From the NCBI RefSeq assembly GCF_030315685.1, contig NZ_JASXSI010000001.1:310001-374000 (forward strand): a DNA stretch of 64,000 bases. The letters run 5' to 3'. This document shows, piece after piece, positions 1 through 9,334 of this stretch (its first letter is position 1; every line of letters starts with the position of its first letter). This DNA comes from Gordonia sp. ABSL11-1 (GTDB taxonomy: Bacteria > Actinomycetota > Actinomycetes > Mycobacteriales > Mycobacteriaceae). Under the pieces are notes generated by a model that saw only the letters and a program-made list of their open reading frames with translations, did no database searches and was not told where the DNA came from. Both the position numbers and the translations under genes were made by a program.

Positions 1-1
1 C

Positions 2-469
2 CACTCGGCGCCGGTGGCGCTCTGCCCGCATGTCGAGTGGGCTCTGTCGTCGACCCTGAATGCGCGGGCCAACCTGAAATGGTCTGCGCAGGAGGCCGAC
101 CCCGGTCTGCAGCGGGCCACCGTTGACTGGGCCGGCCCAGTCGGCACTGGCGCACGCCTGGTGACGGCGTTGCGCGAATGGTCGGCACTGCGTTTCGAGG
201 TGACCGAGAACGCCAGCGACGGCGTCGACGGCGAGCGATTCAGCTATGTGCCCGGTCTCGGGCTCTGGCGTGGGTCGACCAGTGCCAACGGCGATGTGAT
301 CATCGGTGAGATGCAGTTGCGCTCGCTGATCGAATCCCAGCCCGACAGCGTCGGTCTCGCCGGCGAACTCGAGGCGGCCATCGGCACGGCGTGGGATGAG
401 GCCCTCGAGCCATACCGCATGGGCGGCGCAGGCGCCGAGGTCACCTGGCTCCAGCAACGCGTGGGATAG
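2..469 (+). CDS. DUF3145 family protein, 5' end cut by window edge
   Basis: This is the C-terminal part of a DUF3145 protein, a family of unknown function conserved in mycolic-acid actinobacteria. The reading frame is open from the first complete codon at base 2, so the true start lies outside the window; a GTG at 14 is internal, because family members carry about 20 more residues before the conserved CPHVEWALSS stretch. Other family-like segments are WAGPVGTGARL, GLWRGSTSANGD and the C-terminal TAWDEALEPYRMGG. It converges on accD6 with a shared hairpin between them. The family match is from remembered mycobacterial homologues; the biochemical role is unknown. Confidence 0.85.
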   Translation, partial: HSAPVALCPHVEWALSSTLNARANLKWSAQEADPGLQRATVDWAGPVGTGARLVTALREWSALRFEVTENASDGVDGERFSYVPGLGLWRGSTSANGDVIIGEMQLRSLIESQPDSVGLAGELEAAIGTAWDEALEPYRMGGAGAEVTWLQQRVG

Positions 470-484
470 ACACCCACCTACGAG

Positions 485-518
485 ATTCGGCCCCGGTAGC
501 GAGCTGCCGGGGCCGAAT
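485..518. terminator. Bidirectional hairpin terminator between DUF3145 gene and accD6
   Basis: A perfect 12-bp inverted repeat (ATTCGGCCCCGG at 485-496 and its complement at 507-518, loop 497-506) sits 15 nt after the DUF3145 stop and 72 nt after the accD6 stop. There is no strong T tract on either strand, as is common in actinobacteria. The convergent layout suggests it serves both genes. Confidence 0.7.
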
Positions 519-590
519 TGTGCTGTCCGGACGGGTCGGTGCGCGGCGGGCTCACGATGTCGCCCGCGACCGCCCGAAACGGACCGGATG

Positions 591-2042
591 TCAGAGCGGG
601 ATGTTCTTGTGGCGGCCACGTCGTGCCGGTGCCGCGGCCAGGGCCTCGGCGATGCGGCTGCGGGTGGTCGCCGGGTCGATGACGTCGTCGACGACACCGA
701 TCGACTGTGCCCGCCCGACCCCGCCCGCGATGGCCTCGTGCTCGGCGGCCAGACGGTCGTGCAGCGCCTCGCGCTCGTCGTCTGGCGCGGCGGCCAGGGC
801 CTTCTTGTGGAGAATGCCGACCGCTGCCTTGGCGCCCATGACGGCGACCTCCGAGCCCGGCCACGCGAAGACCGCGGTGGCGCCGAGTGCGCGCGAGTTC
901 ATCGCGATGTAGGCGCCGCCGTAGATCTTGCGGGTCACCAGGGTCACCCGGGGGACGGTGCACTCGGCGAAGGCGTGCAGCAGCTTCGCCCCGCGGCGGA
1001 CCACACCGTTCCACTCCTGGCCCACGCCGGGAAGGTAGCCGGGCACGTCGGTCAGAACGATCAGCGGGACACCGAAGGCGTCGCACAGGCGAACGAAACG
1101 AGAGGCCTTCTCGGCGCTCTCGGAGTTCAGGCAGCCACCCATGCGGAGGGGATTGTTGGCGATGACGCCGACGCTGCGACCGGACAGGCGGCCCAACCCG
1201 ATGACGATGTTCGGCGCCCACTTGGCTTGCAGCTCTTCGAAACTGGAAACCTCGGTCTCGCCGTCGGCGGCGAGCTGGGTGTCGAGCAGCTGCTCGACGA
1301 CCGGGTGCACGTCGTAGGCGCGACGATTCGATTCCGGCAGCAGGGCCTTGAGATCGGTGTCGCGTGCCTCGGCCTGCTCGCGGTTGAAAGTACCCTGCCG
1401 GCTGAACGTCGACACCAGACGCCGTGCGCGCCAGTAGGCGTCGGGTTCGGAGTCGGCGGTGATGTGACTGACGCCGGACTTCTTGCCGTGGGTGAGGGGA
1501 CCGCCGAGCGACTCCATGTCGACCGACTCCCCGGTGACGCTCTTGACGACGTCGGGACCGGTGACGAACACACGTCCCGCGGGCGCCATGATCACGACAT
1601 CGGTGAGCGCAGGACCGTAGGCGGCGCCTCCGGCGGCGAAGCCGACGACCACCGAGATCTGCGGTACGTAGCCGGAGGCGCGCACCATCGCCTCGAACAC
1701 CCCGCCGACCGCGTGGAGGGCTTCGACGCCCTCGGCCAGCCGGGCGCCACCCGAGTGCCAGATGCCCACGACGGGTGCCTGTTCGGTGATGGCGGTGTCG
1801 ATCGCGTTGACGATGTGAGCACACCCGACCACACCCATGGCACCGCCCATCACGGTGCCATCGGTGCAATAGGAGACGGTCCGGACGCCGTTGACCTGCC
1901 CGATGGCGGCCTGCACGCCGGACTTGTCGCGTGCGTGCAGGAGCGACATCGAGCCTTCGTCGAAGAAGTTGGTCAGACGCAGTAGCGGGTCGCGGGGATC
2001 CGCGGCTTCCTCATGGCCGGTGATGGGAGCCAATGTGGTCAT
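591..2042 (-). CDS. accD6: Acyl-CoA carboxylase carboxyltransferase (beta) subunit AccD6
   Basis: Carboxyltransferase beta subunit (483 aa) of an acyl-CoA carboxylase. With a biotinylated alpha subunit encoded elsewhere it makes malonyl-CoA for FAS-I and FAS-II. Both crotonase-like halves are present: the N-terminal half has WHSGGARLAEGV and VGFAAGGAAYGPALTDVV, and the C-terminal half has LPGVGQEWNGVVRRGAKLLHAFAE and KIYGGAYIAMNSRALGA. The ATG at 2042 follows an AGGAGA ribosome site about 6 nt upstream. It is the last gene of the fabD-acpM-kas-accD6 operon, 27 nt after the kas stop, as in M. tuberculosis (Rv2247). Length and C-terminus (ARRGRHKNIPL) match the mycobacterial enzyme. Confidence 0.95.
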   Translation of the reverse strand: MTTLAPITGHEEAADPRDPLLRLTNFFDEGSMSLLHARDKSGVQAAIGQVNGVRTVSYCTDGTVMGGAMGVVGCAHIVNAIDTAITEQAPVVGIWHSGGARLAEGVEALHAVGGVFEAMVRASGYVPQISVVVGFAAGGAAYGPALTDVVIMAPAGRVFVTGPDVVKSVTGESVDMESLGGPLTHGKKSGVSHITADSEPDAYWRARRLVSTFSRQGTFNREQAEARDTDLKALLPESNRRAYDVHPVVEQLLDTQLAADGETEVSSFEELQAKWAPNIVIGLGRLSGRSVGVIANNPLRMGGCLNSESAEKASRFVRLCDAFGVPLIVLTDVPGYLPGVGQEWNGVVRRGAKLLHAFAECTVPRVTLVTRKIYGGAYIAMNSRALGATAVFAWPGSEVAVMGAKAAVGILHKKALAAAPDDEREALHDRLAAEHEAIAGGVGRAQSIGVVDDVIDPATTRSRIAEALAAAPARRGRHKNIPL

Positions 2043-2069
2043 CGGTGTCTCCTGGGTGTCGGGTGCGGA

Positions 2070-3341
2070 TCAGTAGCGACCGAAGGCGAGCGCAACGTTG
2101 TGCCCACCGAATCCGAACGAGTTGTTCAACGCGTAATCGATCTGCCCGTATCGGGCTTCACCATGGACGACGTCGACATCGCATTCGGGATCCTGGTTCT
2201 CCAGGTTGAGCGTCGGAGGGATGACACCTTCCTCGACGCTCTTGATGGTGATCACGGACTCCAGCGCCCCGACTGCGCCGATGGAGTGTCCGAGAGCCGA
2301 CTTGGGTGCATAGACCGCGGCATGTTGCCCGATCGCCGCCGTGATACCCGCAGCTTCCGCCGTGTCGCCGATCGGAGTCGACGTCGCGTGCGCGTTGATG
2401 TGGGTGATGTCGGCCTTGGTGAGCCCCGCGGTCTGGATCGCGCGGGTCATGGCGCGGGCGTTGCCCTGGCCACTCGGATCGGGTGCCACCAGATGGAATC
2501 CATCGGAGGTGATGCCCGCGCCGAGCACTCGTGCGTGGATGTGCGCGCCGCGTGCCCGGGCGTGCTCCTCGCGCTCGAGGATGAGCATCGCTGCGCCCTC
2601 ACCGAACACGAAGCCGTCACGATCCTTGTCGAACGGACGCGAGGCACCTGCCGGATCGTCGTTTCGCGTGCTCATCGCCCGCATCATCGAGAACGCCGCG
2701 ATCGGAATCGCGTCGATGTGGCCCTCGACGCCACCGGTGACGACCATGTCGGCGTCACCCATGACGATGTGGCGCCATGCGTGCGCGATCGCCTCTGCAC
2801 CCGACGAACACGCCGAGACCGGGGTGATCACACCTGCGCGGGCACCAACGTTGAGGCCGGTCACGGCGGCCGGGCCGTTGGGCATGGCCATCGACACGGC
2901 GAGCGGGGAGACCTTGCGGTAGTTGCCCGATGATTCGATCGCCTTGACGGCGTCGACCATCGCGTCGCCGCCGCCCTGACCGGTGCCCAGCACGACAGCC
3001 AGTCGGTCGGGATCGACCTCGGGCTCGCCGGCGTGGGCCCACAGGCGCTTGCTCAGGACGTGTGCGATGCGCTCGACGTACGCCATACGGCGTGCCTCGA
3101 CGCGCGTGACCTCCTCGGCCGGGTCCTTGACCAGCCGGCCGCCGATGCGGCAGGGCAGGTCGCCGAACTTGGTGACGAAGTCGTCGGTCAGTACACGGAT
3201 GCCCGACTCACCCGCAAGCAGCTTCTTCCAGGTGGTGTCCAGATCTTCGCCCAGCGAGGTGGTGGCCACCATGGAGGTGACCACCACACTCGGGAAGTTC
3301 CCACCCAGCGTGGAGTATTCGCGGAGGGAGGGGGAGCTCAC
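2070..3341 (-). CDS. kasA: FAS-II beta-ketoacyl-ACP synthase (KasA/KasB type)
   Basis: Condensing enzyme (423 aa) that elongates acyl-AcpM with malonyl-AcpM during meromycolate synthesis. The Cys-His-His triad is intact: C178 in VSACSSG, H318 in INAHATSTP and H352 in [10 protein letters not shown]. The C-terminal [10 protein letters not shown] loop is also present. The GTG start at 3341 overlaps the acpM stop by 4 nt (GTGA), implying translational coupling. M. tuberculosis has two tandem copies, kasA and kasB, at this point; only one is present here, so the symbol kasA is positional and the protein may do both jobs. Confidence 0.93.
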   Translation of the reverse strand: MSSPSLREYSTLGGNFPSVVVTSMVATTSLGEDLDTTWKKLLAGESGIRVLTDDFVTKFGDLPCRIGGRLVKDPAEEVTRVEARRMAYVERIAHVLSKRLWAHAGEPEVDPDRLAVVLGTGQGGGDAMVDAVKAIESSGNYRKVSPLAVSMAMPNGPAAVTGLNVGARAGVITPVSACSSGAEAIAHAWRHIVMGDADMVVTGGVEGHIDAIPIAAFSMMRAMSTRNDDPAGASRPFDKDRDGFVFGEGAAMLILEREEHARARGAHIHARVLGAGITSDGFHLVAPDPSGQGNARAMTRAIQTAGLTKADITHINAHATSTPIGDTAEAAGITAAIGQHAAVYAPKSALGHSIGAVGALESVITIKSVEEGVIPPTLNLENQDPECDVDVVHGEARYGQIDYALNNSFGFGGHNVALAFGRY

Positions 3342-3643
3342 GAGTTCTGGTCTGCCTCGACCTGGGCCTTGATGGCGGCAGCAGCTTCGGGGTTCTCGGA
3401 CTCGAGCTTCTGGATGTAAGCGACGGCGTCGCCGACGGTGCGCAGTCCGGCGAGATCCTCGTCCGGGATCTTCACGCCGTACTTGTCCTCGGTCTGCACG
3501 GCGATCTCCACCATCGACAGCGAGTCGATGTCGAGGTCGTCGACGAACGACTTCTCCAACGTCACCTCGGACGGCTCGATGCCGGTCACTTCTTCGATGA
3601 TCTCGGCGATGCCGGCGATGAGTTGTTCCTGGGTGGCAGCCAC
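3338..3643 (-). CDS. acpM: Meromycolate extension acyl carrier protein AcpM
   Basis: Acyl carrier protein (101 aa) that carries growing meromycolate chains on a phosphopantetheine arm attached to the Ser of the [10 protein letters not shown] motif (DIDSLS). The C-terminal extension past the usual 80-residue ACP fold ([22 protein letters not shown]) is typical of mycobacterial AcpM, although shorter than the 115-aa M. tuberculosis protein. The GTG start at 3643 is preferred over an upstream ATG at 3691 because it gives the family N-terminus and has an AAGAAGGGA ribosome site about 6 nt upstream. It lies 128 nt after fabD with two hairpins in the gap, and its stop overlaps the kas start. Confidence 0.94.
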   Translation of the reverse strand: MAATQEQLIAGIAEIIEEVTGIEPSEVTLEKSFVDDLDIDSLSMVEIAVQTEDKYGVKIPDEDLAGLRTVGDAVAYIQKLESENPEAAAAIKAQVEADQNS

Positions 3644-3724
3644 TGTGTGGTTCCCTTCTTGTTTTCGCTCGATGTGTGCAATCCGGAGCACCCCTGAACC
3701 ACGAACATCCCTGGGTGTTTGGAC

Positions 3725-3770
3725 AACCGGTCTGTCCGGTTTCCGGGGGTCACGGCGTCACGCCGTGACC
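3725..3770 (-). promoter_or_regulatory. Tandem intercistronic hairpins between fabD and acpM
   Basis: Two adjacent stem-loops fill the gap after the fabD stop. One has a 10-bp perfect stem with a 3-nt loop (GGTCACGGCG at 3748-3757 pairing with 3761-3770). The other has a 6-bp stem (AACCGG 3725-3730 with CCGGTT 3736-3741). The first begins only 1 nt from the stop codon. Neither has a U tract. They could partly terminate or stabilise the mRNA so that acpM is expressed at a different level from fabD; this role is inferred. Confidence 0.5.
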
Positions 3771-3771
3771 T

Positions 3772-4680
3772 CTATCCAAGTTCGGTGATGTTGTCGAGGT
3801 CGTCGGGCGACTTGAGCGCCAGCGTCGGCGTGCCCTTCAACTCTCGCTTCGAGATGCCGACGAGCGTGCCCGCAGGCGGAAGCTCGACGACGGCAGTGGT
3901 GGCCTGTTCGCGCATGTAACCCGAGCACAGGTCCCAACGGACCGGCTTCGTCACCTGTCCCACTAGTTTTGTCAGTGCGTCGGCGCCATTTGTTACAGGC
4001 AGGCCGTCGGAGTTCGAGAGCAGGGTCCGGGTGGGCTCGGCGGGAGTGATCTGCGCGGCCGCCGCGGCCACCGCGTCCTGCGCCGGCGCCATGAACCGGG
4101 TGTGGAAGGCGCCGGCGACGGCGAGCTTGCGGACGCGGGCCTTCTCCGGCGGATCGGCGATCAAGGCCTCGATGGCCTCGACCTTGCCCGCGGCGACGAT
4201 CTGGCCGGCCGCGTTGCGGTTGGCCGGGATCAGGTCGAGTTCCTCCAGGCGTGCGAGCACTGCTGCTTCGTCGCCACCGAGCACGGCGGCCATGACCGTG
4301 GGTTCGAGTGCACATGCCTTGGCCATCTCCGCGCCGCGGATCGCGGCCAGCGTCACGGCTTCGTCGGCGCTGATGACCCCGGTGATGGCAGCGGCAGCGA
4401 GTTCGCCGACCGAGTGCCCGGCGACGATGGCGTCCTCGGGCAGCGGGGTGCGTTTGCTCAGCTCGTCGAAGGCGAGCAGTGCGGACGCGACGACCAGCGG
4501 CTGGGTGACCGCCGTGTCGGTGATCTCGTCGGCGGTCGCGGTGGTCCCGAGCCGTTCGAGGTCGAGGCCGACCAGTTTCGACCACGTCGAAAGCTGGTCA
4601 CGGGCACCGGCGAGTTCCACCCAGGTGGTGAGCATGCCGGGCGTCTGTGAGCCCTGTCCGGGCGCGAGGATCGAAAGCAC
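3772..4680 (-). CDS. fabD: Malonyl-CoA:ACP transacylase FabD
   Basis: Transfers malonyl groups from CoA to AcpM and feeds the FAS-II cycle. The active-site Ser lies in VAGHSVGELAAAAI, the conserved N-terminal LAPGQGSQTPGML and the catalytic His in VAGAFHTRFMAPA are present, and the C-terminal VELPPAGTLVGISKREL matches mycobacterial FabD. The GTG at 4680 gives 302 aa, the same length as the M. tuberculosis protein as I remember it. An in-frame GTG at 4695 and a GTG at 4797 are possible but add residues not seen in the family, and no clear ribosome site decides between them. It is the first gene of the FAS-II operon, 195 nt downstream of mabR. Confidence 0.9.
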   Translation of the reverse strand: MLSILAPGQGSQTPGMLTTWVELAGARDQLSTWSKLVGLDLERLGTTATADEITDTAVTQPLVVASALLAFDELSKRTPLPEDAIVAGHSVGELAAAAITGVISADEAVTLAAIRGAEMAKACALEPTVMAAVLGGDEAAVLARLEELDLIPANRNAAGQIVAAGKVEAIEALIADPPEKARVRKLAVAGAFHTRFMAPAQDAVAAAAAQITPAEPTRTLLSNSDGLPVTNGADALTKLVGQVTKPVRWDLCSGYMREQATTAVVELPPAGTLVGISKRELKGTPTLALKSPDDLDNITELG

Positions 4681-4707
4681 GTGACCAGAGAACACCGTCT
4701 GCGGTGG

Positions 4708-4765
4708 TTTTGTGGGTGTTGTGACCGATGAACCTTCTGGTGTGCATTTGTAGGGTTCCCACAAA
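4708..4765 (-). promoter_or_regulatory. Candidate FAS-II promoter/operator upstream of fabD
   Basis: An 8-bp perfect inverted repeat, TTTGTGGG (4709-4716) and CCCACAAA (4758-4765), separated by 41 nt, lies 29-85 nt upstream of the fabD start. A -10-like TACAAA is read on the minus strand next to the distal arm. The region is clearly AT-richer than the neighbouring genes. In mycobacteria MabR is known to bind the fasII promoter; that this repeat is its site here is inference only. Confidence 0.35.
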
Positions 4766-4875
4766 CTTGATCGAAGGCGCCCCTGGTTCGTCACCACTCC
4801 GAGATGCGTTATGTAAATGTGTCCTCAGGAGGTTGATCAGCACGAACGTGAAAAACTGGCTGTGACTGCTGTTGC

Positions 4876-6147
4876 TCAAGTGGCGGATGTTTGCGTTTCG
4901 TTTTGTAAGTGTGTCAATCGACCCACAGTCGCCGCGACCCTCAGGACGTAGCCGTCGCGAGGGTTAGTTGGGTCACGTCCGGTGATCTCTGCGATCTTCT
5001 TTAATCTGTACCGAACTGTATTTGGATGGATATACAGTACGCGCGCGCAACTTTCGACGGACCCTCCCGAGTCCAGGTATGCCTCGAGCGTCGCGTTCAG
5101 AGTGGTGCCGCCTTTCGCGAGCGGACGCACCAGGGTCTCGTTGAGCGCGGCCATCGCCGCGGTGTCACCGTTGAGTGCCCGTTCCGGCAGGAGCTCCAGG
5201 CTGTGCACCGGGCGCGGGGCGCTGGGCCAGCCGACGACGGCGGCGATACCCGCCATGGCCTCGTTCGAGCTGGTGTGCGCGCTGCCGAGGTTGGGCATCG
5301 TCGGGCCGATGACCACCGGCCCCTCGGCGAAGTGTTTGAGCAACTCGGTGACGAAGCGCTCGGACGTGCGGATCGGCCCGCTGACGATCGCGACGAGGAA
5401 CTTTCCCTGGACGACCGACAACGCGGACCGGTCGTACTGTTTGGCCGTGTTGTGGATGGCCAGGGGAACCGACACGTTCTGCTCGGGCGGCGGGGCGCCG
5501 ACGATGATGGTCGCCGGGGCATCTGAATCCCAGTTCAACGCGGCCGCGCGGGACAGCAGCTGCGGTCCGGTGTCCCCGCGGACGACGGCGTCGACGACCA
5601 GTGCTTCGAGGCGCGAGTCCCAGGCTCCGCGGGATTCTGCCGCGGAGGCGTAGATCGAGGCGGCCGCGAATCCGATCTCGCGTCCGTACCGTAGGACGGA
5701 CTCGGTCAGCGCCCGGAGTTGCGCATCGTTGCGCGCCAGCAGCGGTAGCCACTTCTCGAAGAACTCCATGGCCACGCGGACCATCTCGACGGTCTGCAGC
5801 AGGGTGATCCGCCGTGCCAGATCCTGGGGGACAACCTGGAACGCCTGCACGGTGAACTTCACGTTGCCCTCGGGATCCTGAATCCACTCGACGAAGTTCA
5901 CCACCGCCGTCTGGACCACCAGTTGAACACTGGCGCGCTGGGCGGCATCGAGATCCCCGAAGTAGGGCAACTGGTCCTGCATGGAGTGGACGGCCTCGGT
6001 GGCCAGTCGACCGCTGTACTGCTTCACGCGACGCAGGAGGGTGTCCGGCAGTGCGTCGTGCACGGTCGCCGGCGCGGGGACGTGGGCCCCACGCTCACCG
6101 AACACGTCGGCCGTCGGTGGCTCCTGGTTCACGCCGGCGTCGGTCAC
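4876..6147 (-). CDS. mabR: MabR-type PucR-family transcriptional regulator of FAS-II
   Basis: PucR/CdaR-type regulator (423 aa). A long N-terminal sensory region is followed by a GGDEF-like middle segment and a C-terminal helix-turn-helix, YLDSGGSVESCARVLYIHPNTVRYRLKKI, which is the HTH_30 signature. Position directly upstream of fabD-acpM-kas-accD6 on the same strand matches M. tuberculosis Rv2242 (MabR), which controls mycolate FAS-II genes and is reported to be essential. The GTG at 6147 is preferred to the ATG at 6150 because a TACATT -10 element ends 6 nt before it, suggesting a leaderless transcript. Confidence in the family is high; control of the adjacent operon is inferred from synteny. 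Confidence 0.9.
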   Translation of the reverse strand: MTDAGVNQEPPTADVFGERGAHVPAPATVHDALPDTLLRRVKQYSGRLATEAVHSMQDQLPYFGDLDAAQRASVQLVVQTAVVNFVEWIQDPEGNVKFTVQAFQVVPQDLARRITLLQTVEMVRVAMEFFEKWLPLLARNDAQLRALTESVLRYGREIGFAAASIYASAAESRGAWDSRLEALVVDAVVRGDTGPQLLSRAAALNWDSDAPATIIVGAPPPEQNVSVPLAIHNTAKQYDRSALSVVQGKFLVAIVSGPIRTSERFVTELLKHFAEGPVVIGPTMPNLGSAHTSSNEAMAGIAAVVGWPSAPRPVHSLELLPERALNGDTAAMAALNETLVRPLAKGGTTLNATLEAYLDSGGSVESCARVLYIHPNTVRYRLKKIAEITGRDPTNPRDGYVLRVAATVGRLTHLQNETQTSAT

Positions 6148-6153
6148 CATCTC

Positions 6154-6159
6154 AATGTA
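6154..6159 (-). promoter_or_regulatory. -10 element (TACATT) of mabR, leaderless type
   Basis: TACATT read on the minus strand ends 6 nt before the GTG at 6147, the spacing expected when transcription starts at the first base of the start codon. Confidence 0.45.
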
Positions 6160-6202
6160 GTCTCGTCCGCCGGCATCGGGTCATGCCCGCGTCGAGCCCA
6201 CG

Positions 6203-6251
6203 ACGAACCGTGGCCGTTCTCCGCGAGGTGCGCCGAACGGCCACGGTTCGT
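6203..6251 (-). terminator. 16-bp perfect inverted repeat between aceE and mabR
   Basis: Arms ACGAACCGTGGCCGTT (6203-6218) and its exact complement (6236-6251) flank a 17-nt loop. It lies about 60 nt past the aceE stop and about 56 nt before the mabR start. It lacks a U tract. It most likely ends aceE transcription; because it also sits upstream of mabR, an operator role cannot be excluded. Confidence 0.6.
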
Positions 6252-6311
6252 GCTCATGGTCGGTCGCGTCGGGTGTGCGTGGCCCGAGCGACCGCGCTCA
6301 CCCGTGTGCGA

Positions 6312-9125
6312 TCACGCGACGCCCGGGTCGCCGGTCGGCTCGGGCGCGGCTGCGACATCGGTGATCTGATACTTCTCCGCGGCCTCGGCGGCAACGGTGG
6401 TCGGGATGTGGCCATCGCGGGCCAGCGCCACCAGGACCCCGACGACGATCGACTCCGCGTCGACGTTGAAGTACCGGCGGGCGGCCGGCCGGGTGTCGGA
6501 GAACCCGAAGCCGTCGGTGCCCAGCGTCAGGTAGGTGCCCGGCACGTACGCCCGGATCTGCTCCTGTACGCCCCGCATGTAGTCGCTGACAGCCACCACC
6601 GGTCCGGGCACATCGGCGAGCACCTCGGTCAGATACGGCCGCGGGTGATCGGCGGCCGGCTCACGGACCGAATCGCGGTCGGCGCGGATACCGTCACGGG
6701 CGAGTTCGCTCCACGAGGTCACCGAGTACACGTTCGCGCCGACATCCCACTCGTCCGCGAGCAGCTCGGCGGCCCGCAGTGCGTCGGGCATGGTCACGCC
6801 CGACACCAGGATGTTCGCCGGGAACTTCTTGTCCGACGGTGCCTCGGTGAAACGGTAGATGCCCTTCAGCACCCCCGCGACGTCGAGGTTCTCGGGTTCG
6901 GCCGGCTGGCTGATCGGCTCGTTGTAGACGGTGAGGTAGTAGTAGATGTTCTCCGGCTCCTCGCCGTACATCCGCTCGAGGCCGTCGGCGATGATGTGCC
7001 CGAGTTCGAATGCGAATGCCGGGTCATAGGCGGCTACCGCGGGATTGGTCGCCGCGAGTAGCGGCGACTGGCCGTCGGCGTGCTGGAGGCCCTCACCGGT
7101 CAGGGTGGTGCGGCCCGCGGTCGCGCCGATCACGAATCCACGCGCCATCTGGTCGGCGGCGGCCCAGAAGCTGTCGCCGGTGCGCTGGAAGCCGAACATC
7201 GAGTAGAAGATGTACAGCGGGATCATCGGCTCGTCGTGGGTGGAGTATGACGTGCCGACCGCGGTGAACGACGCGGCCGAACCCGCCTCGTTGATGCCCT
7301 CGTGCAGGATCTGGCCCTCGCTGCTCTCCTTGTAGGCGAGCATGAGCTCCGCGTCGACGGACGTGTAGAGCTGTCCGTTGCGGTTGTAGATCTTGAGCGT
7401 CGGGAACCACGAGTCCATGCCGAAGGTGCGGGCCTCGTCGGGGATGATCGGCACGATTCGCTTGCCGATCTCCTTGTCGCGCAACAGATCCTTGAAGATG
7501 CGCACGAGTGCCATGGTGGTGGCGACCTGCTGTTTGCCGGACCCCTTGGCGGTGGTCTTGAGTGCCTTGCTGACATCGGGGCGCAGGACCTTGGACTTCG
7601 TGCGTCGCGCGGGCAGGAACCCGCCGAGCGACTTGCGTCGATCGAGCATGTACCGGATCTCGGGCGCATCCGGTCCCGGGTGGTAGTACGGCGGCACGTA
7701 GGGGTTCTCCTCGAGCTGCGCGTCGCTGATCGGGATGCGGGTGCTGTCGCGAAAGGCCTTGAGGTCGTCGAGGGTCAGCTTCTTCATCTGGTGGGTCGCG
7801 TTGCGTCCCTCGAAGTGTTTGCCCAGCGTGTAGCCCTTGATGGTGTGCGCCAGGATGACGGTCGGCTGTCCTTTGTGCGCCATGGCCGCGGCGTAGGCGG
7901 CGTGGATCTTGCGGTAGTCGTGACCGCCGCGCTTGAGATTCCAGATCTCGGCGTCGGAGAGGTCCTTGACCAGTTCCTTTGTTCGCGGGTCACGATTGAA
8001 GAAGTGTTCGCGGACGAACGCCCCGTCATTGGCCTTGTAGGTCTGGAAGTCGCCGTCGGGGGTGGTGTTCATCAGGTTCACGAGTGCGCCGTCGCGGTCG
8101 GCGTGCAACAGGGAGTCCCACTCGCGGCCCCAGATCACCTTGATGACGTTCCAGCCGGCGCCGCGGAAGAACGACTCGAGCTCCTGGATGATCTTGCCGT
8201 TGCCGCGGACGGGGCCGTCGAGACGCTGCAGGTTGCAGTTGATGACGAAAGTGAGGTTGTCGAGGCCCTCGGTGGCCGCGAAGCTCGCGAATCCGCGTGA
8301 CTCCGGCTCGTCCATCTCACCGTCGCCGAGGAATGCCCACACGTGCTGATCCGACGTGTCGCTGATCCCGCGATCGTGCAGGTAGTGATTGAACCGCGCC
8401 TGGTAGATGGCGTTCATCGGGCCTAGGCCCATCGACACCGTGGGGAACTGCCAGAACTCGGGCATCAGACGCGGGTGCGGATAGGACGGTAGGCCGCCAC
8501 CCTCGCCGGCATGGCTGTGCTCCTGACGGAAGCCGTCCATACGCTTCTCGTCGATGCGTCCCTCGAGGAATGCGCGGGCGTAGATGCCCGGCGACGCGTG
8601 GCCCTGGATGAAGATCTGATCGCCGCCGCCGGCGTGGTCGGTGCCGCGGAAGAAGTGGTTGAAACCGACCTCGTAGAGCGCCGCCGACGACGCGTAGGTC
8701 GAGATGTGCCCGCCGACGCCGACACCGGGGCGCTGGGCGCGATGCACCATGATCGCGGCATTCCAGCGGATGAACGCACGGAAGCGGCGCTCGACCTCTT
8801 CGTCGCCGGGGAACCAGGGTTCGTTCTCGGTCGGGATGGTGTTCACGTAGTCGGTGGAGGTCAGCGACGGGATCGCGACGCGCTTCTCACCGGCCCGCTC
8901 CAGCAGCCGGAGCATCAGATACCGGGCACGCCCGGGACCTGCATGAGCGAGGAGTTTGTCGAAGGACTCGAGCCACTCGCCGGTCTCGTCGGGGTCGATG
9001 TCGGGCAGGTACGACGCCACGCCCTCCCGGATGACGCGGACGCGGTTGCGATCACTGCCGGCGGCGCCCGACGGTCCGGAACCGTTGCCCCCGGATGTGG
9101 TCGTGTGCTCTGCCTGTTCGGTCAC
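6312..9125 (-). CDS. aceE: Pyruvate dehydrogenase E1 component, homodimeric (AceE)
   Basis: Thiamine-diphosphate-dependent E1 (937 aa) that decarboxylates pyruvate and acetylates the lipoyl arm of the E2 enzyme; in this group E2 is DlaT, encoded here at 57.8 kb. The thiamine/Mg motif [12 protein letters not shown] is present, with [26 protein letters not shown] near the N-terminus and the [17 protein letters not shown] segment typical of AceE. The GTG at 9125 is chosen over an upstream frame start at 9239 because it has a GGGAG ribosome site 11 nt upstream and restores the mycobacterial N-terminus (VTEQ..., then [18 protein letters not shown]). Location next to mabR matches Rv2241. Confidence 0.95.
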   Translation of the reverse strand: MTEQAEHTTTSGGNGSGPSGAAGSDRNRVRVIREGVASYLPDIDPDETGEWLESFDKLLAHAGPGRARYLMLRLLERAGEKRVAIPSLTSTDYVNTIPTENEPWFPGDEEVERRFRAFIRWNAAIMVHRAQRPGVGVGGHISTYASSAALYEVGFNHFFRGTDHAGGGDQIFIQGHASPGIYARAFLEGRIDEKRMDGFRQEHSHAGEGGGLPSYPHPRLMPEFWQFPTVSMGLGPMNAIYQARFNHYLHDRGISDTSDQHVWAFLGDGEMDEPESRGFASFAATEGLDNLTFVINCNLQRLDGPVRGNGKIIQELESFFRGAGWNVIKVIWGREWDSLLHADRDGALVNLMNTTPDGDFQTYKANDGAFVREHFFNRDPRTKELVKDLSDAEIWNLKRGGHDYRKIHAAYAAAMAHKGQPTVILAHTIKGYTLGKHFEGRNATHQMKKLTLDDLKAFRDSTRIPISDAQLEENPYVPPYYHPGPDAPEIRYMLDRRKSLGGFLPARRTKSKVLRPDVSKALKTTAKGSGKQQVATTMALVRIFKDLLRDKEIGKRIVPIIPDEARTFGMDSWFPTLKIYNRNGQLYTSVDAELMLAYKESSEGQILHEGINEAGSAASFTAVGTSYSTHDEPMIPLYIFYSMFGFQRTGDSFWAAADQMARGFVIGATAGRTTLTGEGLQHADGQSPLLAATNPAVAAYDPAFAFELGHIIADGLERMYGEEPENIYYYLTVYNEPISQPAEPENLDVAGVLKGIYRFTEAPSDKKFPANILVSGVTMPDALRAAELLADEWDVGANVYSVTSWSELARDGIRADRDSVREPAADHPRPYLTEVLADVPGPVVAVSDYMRGVQEQIRAYVPGTYLTLGTDGFGFSDTRPAARRYFNVDAESIVVGVLVALARDGHIPTTVAAEAAEKYQITDVAAAPEPTGDPGVA

Positions 9126-9334
9126 TGTTATGCCTACTCCCTCGGTCGGCCGGGTGCACGGTGGTGTCCGGCGTGCGATGACTCGGGCGTCGCTCCCATG
9201 ATGTCGGGACAGCGACGTCCCCCTCTCATCGTGCCCCATGTCACTTGGGTTGGCACCGGGTGGGCGAGCTTGCTGCCACCCGCTCCGACCTGCGGTAGCG
9301 TTTCGGTGTTTGTTACTCGTGGGTCAGGAGGACG

